A DNA stretch of 64,000 bases from Smaragdicoccus niigatensis DSM 44881 = NBRC 103563. Lineage in GTDB: Bacteria; Actinomycetota; Actinomycetes; Mycobacteriales; Mycobacteriaceae. A program made the position numbers and the translations under genes. Where the stretch lies: the NCBI RefSeq assembly GCF_000380645.1, contig NZ_AQXZ01000017.1, positions 186,001-250,000 of the forward strand, given 5' to 3'. Position 1 is the stretch's first letter; each line of letters begins with the position of its first letter. The notes below the pieces were generated by a model. That model was not told the origin of the DNA, searched no databases, and saw only the letters and a list, made by a program, of their open reading frames with translations. Of this stretch, positions 18,777 through 27,697 are shown piece after piece.

Positions 18777-19355
18777 TCAGCTGCCGCCGAGCAGACCGGA
18801 CAGAAGGCTCACGATCATCTGCAGAATTCCGGTGGGTGACGACGTATCGGCGTGCGTCGCTGCAGCTCCGCTCAGCGCGGTCCCGACCGTGTTCGTGGCG
18901 TGTGCTGTTGTCGCAGCGACGCTGGTCGCGGTCTGACCGACTTTCGTCGTTTCCTGGACCGCGTCGGTCGCGGCCGCCACGTTAGCCGTACTGGAGACGG
19001 TCACCGACATGTCGGCGAGTTTGGCGGGTCCATCGTCATCGGTGCAGGTCGGCTTGACCGTGTAGGTCCCAGCCGGAATTCCGGCGAACGTTCGAGTGGT
19101 CTTGAGGACGTCAGGTCCGCCCGCAAGCGTTTCCTTCTTGACGACGATGCCCGCGGCCAGCACGTCGGCCGTGCAGCTGATGTTGCCTTTTCCGGTGACA
19201 TCGACGCCAAGCGTGACCGTGTTGCCGTTCGCGGTGAGAGTTCCACCGCCGCTGATCTTGGCTGACGCGATGGCTGCACCGCCGACTGCGGCGACGGCAG
19301 CGGTACCGACGACGAGGGCTACACGCGCGCCCGCACGCAATTGAGTGTGGTTCAT
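18777..19355 (-). CDS. Secreted protein of unknown function
   Basis: 192 aa from ATG 19355, chosen because GGAGGACCCC stands directly before it; a longer reading from 19529 is less likely. The signal peptide has a basic start, VALVVGTAAVAAVGGAAIA, and cleavage near ASAKISGG. The mature part has a short beta-rich domain with two Cys (NISCTADV and VKPTCTDDDG) ending around SVTVSST. An Ala/Thr-rich helix-like stretch follows, then a hydrophobic C-terminus (GILQMIVSLLSGLLGG) that might anchor it. No known family is recognised. It is probably monocistronic, sharing the terminator with ettA. Confidence 0.7.
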   Translation of the reverse strand: MNHTQLRAGARVALVVGTAAVAAVGGAAIASAKISGGGTLTANGNTVTLGVDVTGKGNISCTADVLAAGIVVKKETLAGGPDVLKTTRTFAGIPAGTYTVKPTCTDDDGPAKLADMSVTVSSTANVAAATDAVQETTKVGQTATSVAATTAHATNTVGTALSGAAATHADTSSPTGILQMIVSLLSGLLGGS

Positions 19356-19504
19356 GGGGTCCTCCATCCCAGCGGGCGGCACCGTCGCCGCGACCCGGAC
19401 GCTAGGGCGTTTGCGTCGTGACGCCCGAAGTGACGCGCAGCATGTGATGGGGTCAGCGCCCAAGTGTGACTGCGGTGTGACCGGCGCCCGGTGTCCCTCC
19501 CCGG

Positions 19505-19972
19505 TCAGGTCCACGAGACCTGCGTGCACGAACTGACGGCGCTGTACGGCTGCGGCCAGTCGTCGCTCCAGCGCAGTCGGCGTCCGCAGCTTCGACCGTA
19601 GGTCACCAGTTTCGAGCTGTAGGAGTACGTCGAATCGGTCGTGGAGATGTCGGCAACGCGATCGCAGTCTTCCAGAGTGCCGGCGTAGCAGCCGAGGACC
19701 AGGTTGTCGTAATCGGTGCAGGTCAGCGCTTCGGACGGGTCACCCGGCTGGTAGTACGCCGGGTTCGGGGTGGGCAGGTCGTACGTGCACGAGCCGTCCG
19801 CCGCGACGTGCCGGTCCGGCGACGTCTGCTGGTCGGTGCCACTCGAGGTCTCGGTGCCACCCGTACTGGGCAACGCGGACCCGGTCGGGTCCACACATCC
19901 GGCCAGCGTCAGCGACGCCAGAAATATCGTCATTGCGCCCGCAACGGAGCGTCGGTTCAGTGTCTTGCTCAT
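19505..19972 (-). CDS. Small Cys-rich lipoprotein of unknown function
   Basis: 155 aa. The signal peptide ends in lipobox LAGC (Cys26), with a Ser/Thr/Gly linker. The mature domain has six further Cys (SCTYDLP, LTCTDYDN, LGCYAG, LEDCDR, RSCGRR, SSCTQ), enough for three disulfides, and many Tyr/Asp. The pattern CTDYDNLVLGCYAGTLEDCD recalls small actinobacterial secreted Cys-rich domains often attached to lipoproteins, but I do not recognise a named family. It is divergent from NAD-GDH. Confidence 0.7.
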   Translation of the reverse strand: MSKTLNRRSVAGAMTIFLASLTLAGCVDPTGSALPSTGGTETSSGTDQQTSPDRHVAADGSCTYDLPTPNPAYYQPGDPSEALTCTDYDNLVLGCYAGTLEDCDRVADISTTDSTYSYSSKLVTYGRSCGRRLRWSDDWPQPYSAVSSCTQVSWT

Positions 19973-20104
19973 GGTTCTTTGGAGAACGGGCGGTGGCGGA
20001 AAGTTCCCGACACCGGACTGTTGCGTGAGGAGTCGGTTGATCCGTCATTACGGCTTCAACTACGCGGCTAGTGTCGATTTCAGAAGCAGCCGCGTGCTCG
20101 TTCT

Positions 20105-20111
20105 GGGGAGG
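20105..20111 (+). promoter_or_regulatory. Ribosome-binding site GGGGAGG deciding the GDH start
   Basis: The purine run ends 4 nt before GTG 20116 and argues for that start over the in-frame GTG at 20071, which has no such site. Confidence 0.6.
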
Positions 20112-20115
20112 CTCC

Positions 20116-23100
20116 GTGACCGGACCGGATCTCGAAGCAATCGCACCTCAGTACTTCCTCCAGGCAAGTGCTGAAGTGACCGATCCGAAGGAATGCCTCC
20201 GGCGTCACTTCGACGCGGGACGGTCCCGGATGCCGGGCGAACTGTGCCTGCGGGTGGACCGTGAGCGGCATGTGGTCGACATTGTTTTCGACGACATGCC
20301 GCTCCTCGTCGAGTCGGTCACGGCGCTGCTGACCCGGCTCAAGGTCGGTCTCGCCGCGATCATCCACCCGGTGTTCAAGGTGTCACGCGATTCCAACGGC
20401 GTCATCACCGAATTCGGTACCGGGCCGTTGGAGTCCTGGATACATCTCGACTTGTTCTCCTCGACCACCGTGGCGCAGTTCAACGAGGTCGAATCTCAAC
20501 TCGTGACCGTTCTCGGGGATGTCCGCCGGGTCGACGACGACGCCGCTGCCATGCAAGCGACCCAGCTCGACATCGCCGCCGCCCTGGATGCCGCTTCGGG
20601 CCCATTCACCCGTCAGGAACTCGACGACTGTGCGGCGTTGATGCGCTGGCTCGCCGGTGGGAACTACACGCTGCTGGGGTACTGCAAGTACCGGTTCGGG
20701 GCCGCGGGAAACACGGTCCTGGACAAGAACTCGTCGCTGGGGCTGATGCGATCAGAGCTCGTGGCAGCACCGATCGATCTGCATTCGGAACCGGGCGAGG
20801 CGAGACCGCTGCTCGTGTTGACCCGTGGCGTGGTGCCCGCGACCGTGCATCGATCCGTCTATCCCTACTTCGTCGCCGTGGCGCTCATCGAGGACGGCCG
20901 GATCGTCGGTGAGCACCTGTTCGTCGGCGTTCTGACCGTGATCGCGATGTTCGAGAACGTTCTCGACATCCCCGTCATCGAACGTCGCGCGCGGAACGCG
21001 ATCACACAGGCGGGATTCGCTCTCGAATCGTTCAGCGGCCAGTCGATGCTGGAACTGATCCAGTCGCTGCCTCGTCCCGAGCTGTTCGCCTCGAGCACCG
21101 AGCAACTCGTGGCCATCACGTCCGCACTCGCGAATGCCCGATTGCGTCGGCAGGTTCGGCTGTTCCTGCGCGAGGACCACTACACCGGATTCGTTTCGTG
21201 CCTGGTCTACCTGCCGCGCGACCGATTCTCGACCCGCGTCCGGCTCGACATGCAGGCGATCCTCCTGCGGGAACTCGACGGCATCGGCCTCGATTTCACG
21301 GTCCGGGTCTCCGAGACCGACCTGGCCACGGTGTACGTCACGATCCGTCGCAGTCACCCGGGTGCCGACGTCTCCGATGCCAATCGAGAACGCCTCGAGC
21401 AGATGCTGTCCGACGTCAGCCGGACCTGGCAGGACCAGCTCGCCAGCGCGGGCGATGTCGACCTGGCCCAGCGCTATGCGGACGCCTTCCCGGAGAGCTA
21501 CAAGCACGACTTCGACGGGGAACGCGCGGTCAACGACATCCGCCGGCTCGAGGCGCTGACGTCCACGGGCGTTGATGTCGACGTCGTGCGGGCCGACGCC
21601 ACCACCGCCGGGCTGTGGCGTTTCACGTTGTACGTCGCGGGGGAGGGCATCTCGCTGAGCCGCGTCTTGCCGATTCTGCAGAGTCTCGGCGTCGAGGTGC
21701 TCGACGAGCAGCCGTATCGAATCGGGCTCGCCGGTTGGGTCTACGACTTCGGGCTGCGCGTGCGCGGTGACCTCCTGCTGGGCGGGTTGTCGGACGATCT
21801 CGACGCGGAGCTGTCGGCTGTCCCGGTGCCAGTGGATGGCCTGCGGAACAGATTCGCCGACGCCTTCCGGGCGATGTGGCACGGCGATGCGGAGATCGAC
21901 ACGTTCAACGAACTCGTCCTCAAGGCCGGCACGAACTGGCGTGAGGTTGCGGTTCTGCGTGCGTATGCGCGGTATCTGCGGCAAGCCGGCTTCCCGTACA
22001 GCCAGGGAATCATCGCCCGCATGTTGCTGAGCCACGCGGCGGTGTCCCGGCGGTTCGTCGACCTGTTCATCGCGCTCTTCGAACCGGGATCGGATCGTCC
22101 ATCGGCGAAGATCGAGTCCGAATTGGCGACCTCGATCGACAACGTCGTCAGCCTCGATGCCGACCGAATTCTCCGCGCGGTGTTGACCCTCATTCGAGCG
22201 ACGTTGCGCACCAACTATTTCCGCTCGCGGCCAGTGTTGTCGTTCAAGCTCGAACCGCGGGCGATCGCGGAGCTCCCGAAGCCGCGGCCGATGTTCGAGA
22301 TCTTCGTGTACTCACCGCGAGTCGAGGGAGTGCATCTTCGCTTCGGCCCGGTGGCGCGCGGTGGATTGCGTTGGTCCGACCGCCAGGAGGACTTCCGCAC
22401 CGAGGTCCTCGGCCTCGTCAAGGCGCAGGCCGTCAAGAACGCGGTCATCGTGCCGGTCGGTGCGAAGGGCGGATTCGTCGTCAAGCGACCGCCCGCACCA
22501 ACCGGAGACGCGGCACTGGATCGCCAGAACTTCCAGGCCGAGGGCATCGAGTGCTACCGGCGGTTTGTCAGCGGCTTGCTTGATCTCACCGACAACGTCG
22601 ATCTGTCGACCGGGGCGACGATTCCGCCGCCCGATGTCGTCCGTCGCGACGGTGACGACACCTACCTGGTCGTCGCCGCAGACAAGGGCACCGCGACCTT
22701 CTCCGACATCGCGAACTCGGTCGCCCAGGACTACGGTTTCTGGCTCGGCGATGCGTTCGCCTCCGGTGGGTCGGCCGGCTACGACCACAAGGTCATGGGC
22801 ATCACGGCGCGTGGTGCCTGGGAAGCGGTCAAGCGCCATTTCCGTGAGCTCGACCTCGACACCCAGAAGCAAGACTTCACTGTTGCCGGAGTCGGCGATA
22901 TGAGCGGCGACGTCTTCGGTAACGGCATGCTGCTCAGCGGCCATATCCGACTGGTCGCGGCCTTCGATCACCGCCACATCTTCCTCGACCCGGACCCGCA
23001 ACCCGCGCGATCGTTCGCCGAACGAGAGCGTATGTTCGCGCTACCCCGGTCGTCGTGGGCGGACTACAACACCAAGCTCATCTCGCAGGGCGGCGGCGTG

Positions 23101-24801
23101 TGGGAACGCACGCTCAAGTCGGTTCCGCTGTCGCCGGAAGCCCGTGCGGCTCTCGGGTTGCCGAACGACGTGGTGTCGCTGTCGCCGCCGGAACTCGTGC
23201 GCGCGATCCTGCTCGCGCCGGTCGACCTGTTGTGGAACGGCGGCATCGGTACGTACGTCAAGGCGAGCACCGAATCGAACGCCGACGTCGGAGACAAGTC
23301 GAACGACGCGGTGCGCGTCAACGGCCGTGATGTCCGGGCCCGGGTGATCGGCGAGGGCGGAAACCTCGGAGTCACCGCGCGCGGACGTATCGAGTTCAGT
23401 CAGCACGGCGGCCGGATCAACACTGACGCGCTCGACAACTCCGCTGGTGTCGATTGCTCGGACCACGAGGTCAACATCAAGATCCTTCTCGACGCGATCG
23501 TGTCGAGCGGGGAACTCGCGGTCGAGGACCGCAATCCGCTGCTCGCGTCGATGACCGACGAAGTCGCGGCACTGGTGTTGCAGGACAACATCTCCCAGAA
23601 CACTCTGATGGGCATCAGCCGCTACGAGGCGGCACCGATTCTCAACGTGCACCGGCGCATGATCAGCGACCTCGAACAACGTCGGGGACTCGATCGCGAA
23701 CTCGAGGCTCTACCTTCGGACGCCGAGATCGCCGAGCGGATCGAGGCTGGGCGCGGGCTGACCTCGCCGGAGCTGTCGAACCTCATGGCGCACGTCAAGC
23801 TCGGGATCAAGGACGAACTCCTTGCCAGCGATCTCCCGACGGTGCCGGTCTTCGCACAGCGTCTGCCGGGATACTTCCCGGACCCACTGCAGCAGCGGTT
23901 CCGCAAGGCGATCCGACAGCATCCGCTACGCCGGGAGATCCTGGCGACGGTCCTCGTCAACGACATGGTCGACAATGCCGGAATCTCGTACGCATTCCGG
24001 CTCCGCGAGGAAGCAATCGCCACCACGACCGATGCCGTTCGCGCCTACACCGCGGCCGCCGAGATCTTTGGGCTGCGAGATCTGTGGGTTCGGATCCGCG
24101 CCGCCTCGGCTCCGACGTCGTCGCTCGATGCGCTGGAGCTCGAGTCCAAGCGTTGCCTCGACCGCGCGTCGCGGTGGCTCCTGTCGAACCGGCCACAGCC
24201 GCTGGCGGTTGGTGCGGAGATCCAGCGGTACCAAACCAGGGTCGCCGATCTCACGCCGAAGGCCATGGAATGGATGGGCGAAATTCGTCGCGACCACATC
24301 CGCACGCACGCGCAGGGGTGGATAGACGCGGGGGTTCCGGAACATCTCGCGTTGGATGTCGTCCGCTTGCTCGACCTCTTCCCGCTGCTCGACATCATCG
24401 ACCTGTCCGAGGTGACCGACCGATCCCGCGACGAGGTGGGCGCCCTGTACTACGCCCTCGATGCGCGATTGGGAATCGATCGGCTGTTGACGGCCGTGAC
24501 GCACCTCGAACGTGGCGATCGCTGGCATGCGTTGGCTCGCCTCGCGCTGCGGGACGATCTCTACAGTTCGCTGCGATCCCTCACCGTCGACGTCATGATG
24601 GCCTGCGATCCGGAGGACACCCCGGCCGAGAAGATCGCGGACTGGGAGTCGACGAACCAGTCTCGACTGCTCCGTGCACGCAGTGCGCTCGCGGAGATTT
24701 TCGGTGTGCCAACCGAACCCGACCTCGCCACGCTTTCGGTGGCGGCGCGGCAGATCCGTAGCATGGTCAGCGGCGCCGGCTACCAGGAGAAGCAACGTTG
24801 A
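20116..24801 (+). CDS. gdh: NAD-dependent glutamate dehydrogenase, large type
   Basis: About 1561 aa from GTG 20116. The reaction is L-glutamate + NAD+ + H2O to 2-oxoglutarate + NH4+ + NADH. This large class carries N-terminal ACT-like regulatory segments (FDDMPLLVESVTALLTRL) before the catalytic core near residues 700-1100: RGGLRWSDRQEDFRTEVLGLV, KNAVIVPVGAKGGFVVK with catalytic lysines, DMSGDVFGNGMLLS and the dinucleotide-binding region VIGEGGNLGVT. A helical C-terminal domain follows. It is orthologous to Rv2476c. In mycobacteria this enzyme is inhibited by GarA, itself controlled by PknG; nothing here shows that regulation directly. Its stop overlaps the thioesterase start by 4 bp. Confidence 0.95.
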   Translation: MTGPDLEAIAPQYFLQASAEVTDPKECLRRHFDAGRSRMPGELCLRVDRERHVVDIVFDDMPLLVESVTALLTRLKVGLAAIIHPVFKVSRDSNGVITEFGTGPLESWIHLDLFSSTTVAQFNEVESQLVTVLGDVRRVDDDAAAMQATQLDIAAALDAASGPFTRQELDDCAALMRWLAGGNYTLLGYCKYRFGAAGNTVLDKNSSLGLMRSELVAAPIDLHSEPGEARPLLVLTRGVVPATVHRSVYPYFVAVALIEDGRIVGEHLFVGVLTVIAMFENVLDIPVIERRARNAITQAGFALESFSGQSMLELIQSLPRPELFASSTEQLVAITSALANARLRRQVRLFLREDHYTGFVSCLVYLPRDRFSTRVRLDMQAILLRELDGIGLDFTVRVSETDLATVYVTIRRSHPGADVSDANRERLEQMLSDVSRTWQDQLASAGDVDLAQRYADAFPESYKHDFDGERAVNDIRRLEALTSTGVDVDVVRADATTAGLWRFTLYVAGEGISLSRVLPILQSLGVEVLDEQPYRIGLAGWVYDFGLRVRGDLLLGGLSDDLDAELSAVPVPVDGLRNRFADAFRAMWHGDAEIDTFNELVLKAGTNWREVAVLRAYARYLRQAGFPYSQGIIARMLLSHAAVSRRFVDLFIALFEPGSDRPSAKIESELATSIDNVVSLDADRILRAVLTLIRATLRTNYFRSRPVLSFKLEPRAIAELPKPRPMFEIFVYSPRVEGVHLRFGPVARGGLRWSDRQEDFRTEVLGLVKAQAVKNAVIVPVGAKGGFVVKRPPAPTGDAALDRQNFQAEGIECYRRFVSGLLDLTDNVDLSTGATIPPPDVVRRDGDDTYLVVAADKGTATFSDIANSVAQDYGFWLGDAFASGGSAGYDHKVMGITARGAWEAVKRHFRELDLDTQKQDFTVAGVGDMSGDVFGNGMLLSGHIRLVAAFDHRHIFLDPDPQPARSFAERERMFALPRSSWADYNTKLISQGGGVWERTLKSVPLSPEARAALGLPNDVVSLSPPELVRAILLAPVDLLWNGGIGTYVKASTESNADVGDKSNDAVRVNGRDVRARVIGEGGNLGVTARGRIEFSQHGGRINTDALDNSAGVDCSDHEVNIKILLDAIVSSGELAVEDRNPLLASMTDEVAALVLQDNISQNTLMGISRYEAAPILNVHRRMISDLEQRRGLDRELEALPSDAEIAERIEAGRGLTSPELSNLMAHVKLGIKDELLASDLPTVPVFAQRLPGYFPDPLQQRFRKAIRQHPLRREILATVLVNDMVDNAGISYAFRLREEAIATTTDAVRAYTAAAEIFGLRDLWVRIRAASAPTSSLDALELESKRCLDRASRWLLSNRPQPLAVGAEIQRYQTRVADLTPKAMEWMGEIRRDHIRTHAQGWIDAGVPEHLALDVVRLLDLFPLLDIIDLSEVTDRSRDEVGALYYALDARLGIDRLLTAVTHLERGDRWHALARLALRDDLYSSLRSLTVDVMMACDPEDTPAEKIADWESTNQSRLLRARSALAEIFGVPTEPDLATLSVAARQIRSMVSGAGYQEKQR

Positions 24802-25226
24802 TTGAAGACCAGACCAGGGGATTCCTCGCAAAGGTGGAAGTCCGCTGGTCGGATATGGATGCGTTCAACCACATCAACAACGCGCGAATGGTGACGATTC
24901 TCGAAGAAGCGCGGATTCCGTGGCTGTTCAGTGCCGGTAAGCCGACGCTGGCGTTGGCTAAGGGCTGTGTGGTGGCAGACCTGCGCGTCCGTTATCGGGG
25001 GCAACTCCATCACGACCACTCGCCGCTGCAGATCCTGATGTGGGTGGAGAAGATCCGCGCTGTCGATTTCACGATTCGCTACGAAGTGCGTCCGTGGGGC
25101 GCCCCGCTGTCGGATCGGCCGGCGGTCGTGGCGTCGTCGCAGGTTGCCGCGATGGATCTGCAGGCACAGCGCCTGCGGCGGCTCACCGAGCCCGAGAGGG
25201 AGTACCTGAAGAGTTGGATGCGTTGA
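24798..25226 (+). CDS. Hotdog-fold acyl-CoA thioesterase (4HBT type)
   Basis: 142 aa from a TTG start overlapping the GDH stop by 4 bp; AGGAGA lies 8 nt upstream, supporting the TTG. The hotdog motif WSDMDAFNHINNARMVTILEEAR carries the Asp/His of the 4HBT family, followed by LRVRYRGQLHHDHSPLQI strands. It is predicted to hydrolyse an acyl-CoA or aroyl-CoA in the cytoplasm; the substrate is unknown. It is the Rv2475c position in the conserved order, coupled to both neighbours. Confidence 0.88.
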   Translation: MIEDQTRGFLAKVEVRWSDMDAFNHINNARMVTILEEARIPWLFSAGKPTLALAKGCVVADLRVRYRGQLHHDHSPLQILMWVEKIRAVDFTIRYEVRPWGAPLSDRPAVVASSQVAAMDLQAQRLRRLTEPEREYLKSWMR

Positions 25227-25900
25227 TGAGCGATCGTCTGCTCGAGATCCCGGACCCGGTCGAGCGCGCCAATCTGAGCGCGTTCGTCACGCGCGTCAAC
25301 CGACTCGACGAGGCTGCCGTCGTGCGTATGCGGGTGCGTGGCTCGGATACCTTAACCGCCTGGGCGCCAACAGGTTTCGATGTCCTGGCGGTCCGTGTGG
25401 TGACCGGCGTGCTGAAGCCGTCCGACGTCACGGTCGCGGGCGACGTGTTGATGCGTGGGCTGGAGTCGCATGCGGCCGGGGTCGACCTCGGATTTCCGAT
25501 GGATTCGTCATGGCGGGGAGCGCTGCCACCAGATCAGGGCTTCGTCCACATCGACGACGTGCCGGCTCGCGCACTGGTGTCGCTCGCGCAGCGGGGCGTC
25601 GAGATCGCGCGCGAACACGGGCGGACGCCGTCGTCGTTGCTTGATTCGAAGGTGCTCACGGTCACCGGTGCCGGCGACGAGGTGACCATTGCGATGCGCA
25701 CCGTCTTCGCACTCAATGCCATGGGATTCATTCCGGTGCCGGGTAATGCGCAGTCGACCGATGAGATCGACCCGGAACGCATCGACCCGAACGAAATGGT
25801 GCGTGTTCGCGCGTCGAAGACGTGGTTGCGGCTCGATGCCCGGTTCGGGTCGATCGCGACCCGGCGGGGGAGCGAGTTGTCGGTGATGGTGCGGAGCTAG
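25226..25900 (+). CDS. Conserved actinobacterial protein, Rv2474c-like
   Basis: 224 aa. ATG 25226 shares one base with the TGA of the thioesterase (TGATG), so it is translationally coupled. No signal peptide or membrane helix is seen. A central part reads AGVDLGFPMDSSWRGALPP and the C-terminal part VRASKTWLRLDARFGSI. By position and size it matches Rv2474c, a protein without assigned function. Three coupled genes (GDH, thioesterase, this one) suggest a common transcript, but I see no catalytic motif here. Confidence 0.75.
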   Translation: MSDRLLEIPDPVERANLSAFVTRVNRLDEAAVVRMRVRGSDTLTAWAPTGFDVLAVRVVTGVLKPSDVTVAGDVLMRGLESHAAGVDLGFPMDSSWRGALPPDQGFVHIDDVPARALVSLAQRGVEIAREHGRTPSSLLDSKVLTVTGAGDEVTIAMRTVFALNAMGFIPVPGNAQSTDEIDPERIDPNEMVRVRASKTWLRLDARFGSIATRRGSELSVMVRS

Positions 25901-25927
25901 CTCCGGGAGTGCATGGGTTTCGAGCCT

Positions 25928-27631
25928 TTACCGCCCCGCGCGCACTGCCGCGGCCCCGGCGTCGTAGGACTTCGTGAGCTCGTCGGCGAAGTAGTCTTCG
26001 CGTCCGCGGTCGATCTTCAGCGCGCCGAGATCGACGCCGGTGCCGACGAGCGGTGAGCCATTGTCGAGGCGAAGATTGATGTCCTTGAGCTGGCTCGCGT
26101 TCCGGATCGAGGTCGGTGAGCCGATCAGACCGCGCAGGTCAGGGTTGGTTTCGACGCCGACCGGGCGCCCCGCCATTAGTTCCTGCTCGCTCGAAGCGCG
26201 CCAGGCAGCGAGGGTCGAGTAGAGCTCGCCGTTCCATTCGAACGGGCGACCGGTCCGTTCGGCGTAGTAGACGTTGCCGCCGAACGTGATTCCATCCGGC
26301 GTGAACTCTTTGGCGCGGGTCAGCTGCGCTCCGGTGTTCGCAACGAAGACGTTGTTGAGCACTTTGATGTCGTGGAGGTTGCCGAGCACGAGGACCGTCG
26401 GCGGGATGACGCCATCGTGCGCCTTGGTGACGACGGTGTTGTGGTAGACCTGCGCGTCGAAGACACCGGTTCCCGAGTCCGGACCCTGGGTGCCGCCGAA
26501 GATCGTGATCGCGCCGTAGAAGCCGCTGGCTGTCGCATCGTTGACCGAGACGTTGAACCGGACCTGGTTGTTCCGGTGCGTCTGATTGTTGGCGTTGCTG
26601 AACAGCATGTATCCGGCGCCCGCGTTGTCGTACGACAGGTTGTACTCGAGCGTCGAGTCCGAGACGTTCTGGTCGAGATCGAACCCGTGTCCGTCGGCTT
26701 CGCCCGTCGTGTTGTTGTACGCGAGGTTGTGCTCGATCCGAATGCGGGTCGAGTCGTAGGTCCAGATTCCGGCCGGGCCCTCGATCGTGTCCGAGAGAGC
26801 GCCGTTGTGGTGCGCGGTCGAGTACTCGACGATGCCATCCTCGACGCTGCCGAGCACGATGCCGCTGCCGCTGTTTGTCGTCAGCGTCGGATCGCCGGTG
26901 TTGCCCGCCGCTTCGACGCGGGAGATCCGCACGTTGGTGTGCGAATACGTCGGGTGGGCGGGATCGAAATCTGAGCCGTAGGTGAACAGCCCGGAGAGAC
27001 GGTTCTCTTTGACGAGCGCGTCGTGGATGTCGAGGCCGTCGAATCCCGGTGCGCCAGCTACGGCTCCAGCGGCGATTCCGTGCTTGAAGCCGGCGACCGA
27101 AACTCGCTGGATGACGATGCCGCGTTGGCGCTGCGGGGAGCTCTTGTCGTTGTACACCGCTATGCCATCACTATTCGAGACGGCGGCTCCGGGGCCGACG
27201 ATCTCGAGATCCTGCACCGTCACACCGCTGCGGTTTGCCACGACGACCGCGGAGTCCTGGTCGTTGACGATCTGCGCACGTCCGTCGCCGTAGGAACCGA
27301 TGACGAGCGGGTGCTGTGGATCGTCGGCGCCATGGTCGATGACGATCTGGCCGCGGAAGCGGGAACCACCTTCGAGAAGCACCTGCTCACCGGCGGCGAG
27401 GCGGGCTTCGCTGACCCGAGCGAGCGTCTTCCACGCGGTCTGCGGTGTGCGGCCGTCGGCCTTGTCGTCACCCGAGGCACTGACATAGAACGCATTCGGA
27501 AGTGCGTTGTCTTTCTGGAGCAACGCATGAACGCCGAATCCAGCGGCGGTGACAAGCACGACCGCGCCGACCGAGAGCGAAGCTCCGACGATCAGCGAAC
27601 GGTTCTTAGGCGACTTCTGGACGTGGTGCAT
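25928..27631 (-). CDS. Exported right-handed beta-helix protein (carbohydrate-active type)
   Basis: 567 aa. A basic N-terminus and one hydrophobic helix (about 13-36) form a signal or anchor. Right after it comes NAFYVSASGDDKADGRTPQTAWKTLA, the usual entry of secreted pectate-lyase-like beta-helix proteins. Parallel beta-helix repeats follow (VTVQDLEIVGPGAAVSNSDGI, EHNLAYNNTTGEADGHGFD, YNLSYDNAGAGYMLFSNA). Such folds bind and cleave or epimerise polysaccharides; the active residues cannot be assigned by eye. It is paralogous to 31599-33254. It replaces the genes expected between the Rv2474c-like gene and aglA, and may act on the polymer made by the GT2 enzyme at 29766. Confidence 0.85.
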   Translation of the reverse strand: MHHVQKSPKNRSLIVGASLSVGAVVLVTAAGFGVHALLQKDNALPNAFYVSASGDDKADGRTPQTAWKTLARVSEARLAAGEQVLLEGGSRFRGQIVIDHGADDPQHPLVIGSYGDGRAQIVNDQDSAVVVANRSGVTVQDLEIVGPGAAVSNSDGIAVYNDKSSPQRQRGIVIQRVSVAGFKHGIAAGAVAGAPGFDGLDIHDALVKENRLSGLFTYGSDFDPAHPTYSHTNVRISRVEAAGNTGDPTLTTNSGSGIVLGSVEDGIVEYSTAHHNGALSDTIEGPAGIWTYDSTRIRIEHNLAYNNTTGEADGHGFDLDQNVSDSTLEYNLSYDNAGAGYMLFSNANNQTHRNNQVRFNVSVNDATASGFYGAITIFGGTQGPDSGTGVFDAQVYHNTVVTKAHDGVIPPTVLVLGNLHDIKVLNNVFVANTGAQLTRAKEFTPDGITFGGNVYYAERTGRPFEWNGELYSTLAAWRASSEQELMAGRPVGVETNPDLRGLIGSPTSIRNASQLKDINLRLDNGSPLVGTGVDLGALKIDRGREDYFADELTKSYDAGAAAVRAGR

Positions 27632-27697
27632 CGCGGGCGAGCGTAGCGCCGTTTACCCGAACAATTGGGATTTGCGACGGCGTTGATGCGTCAAACG

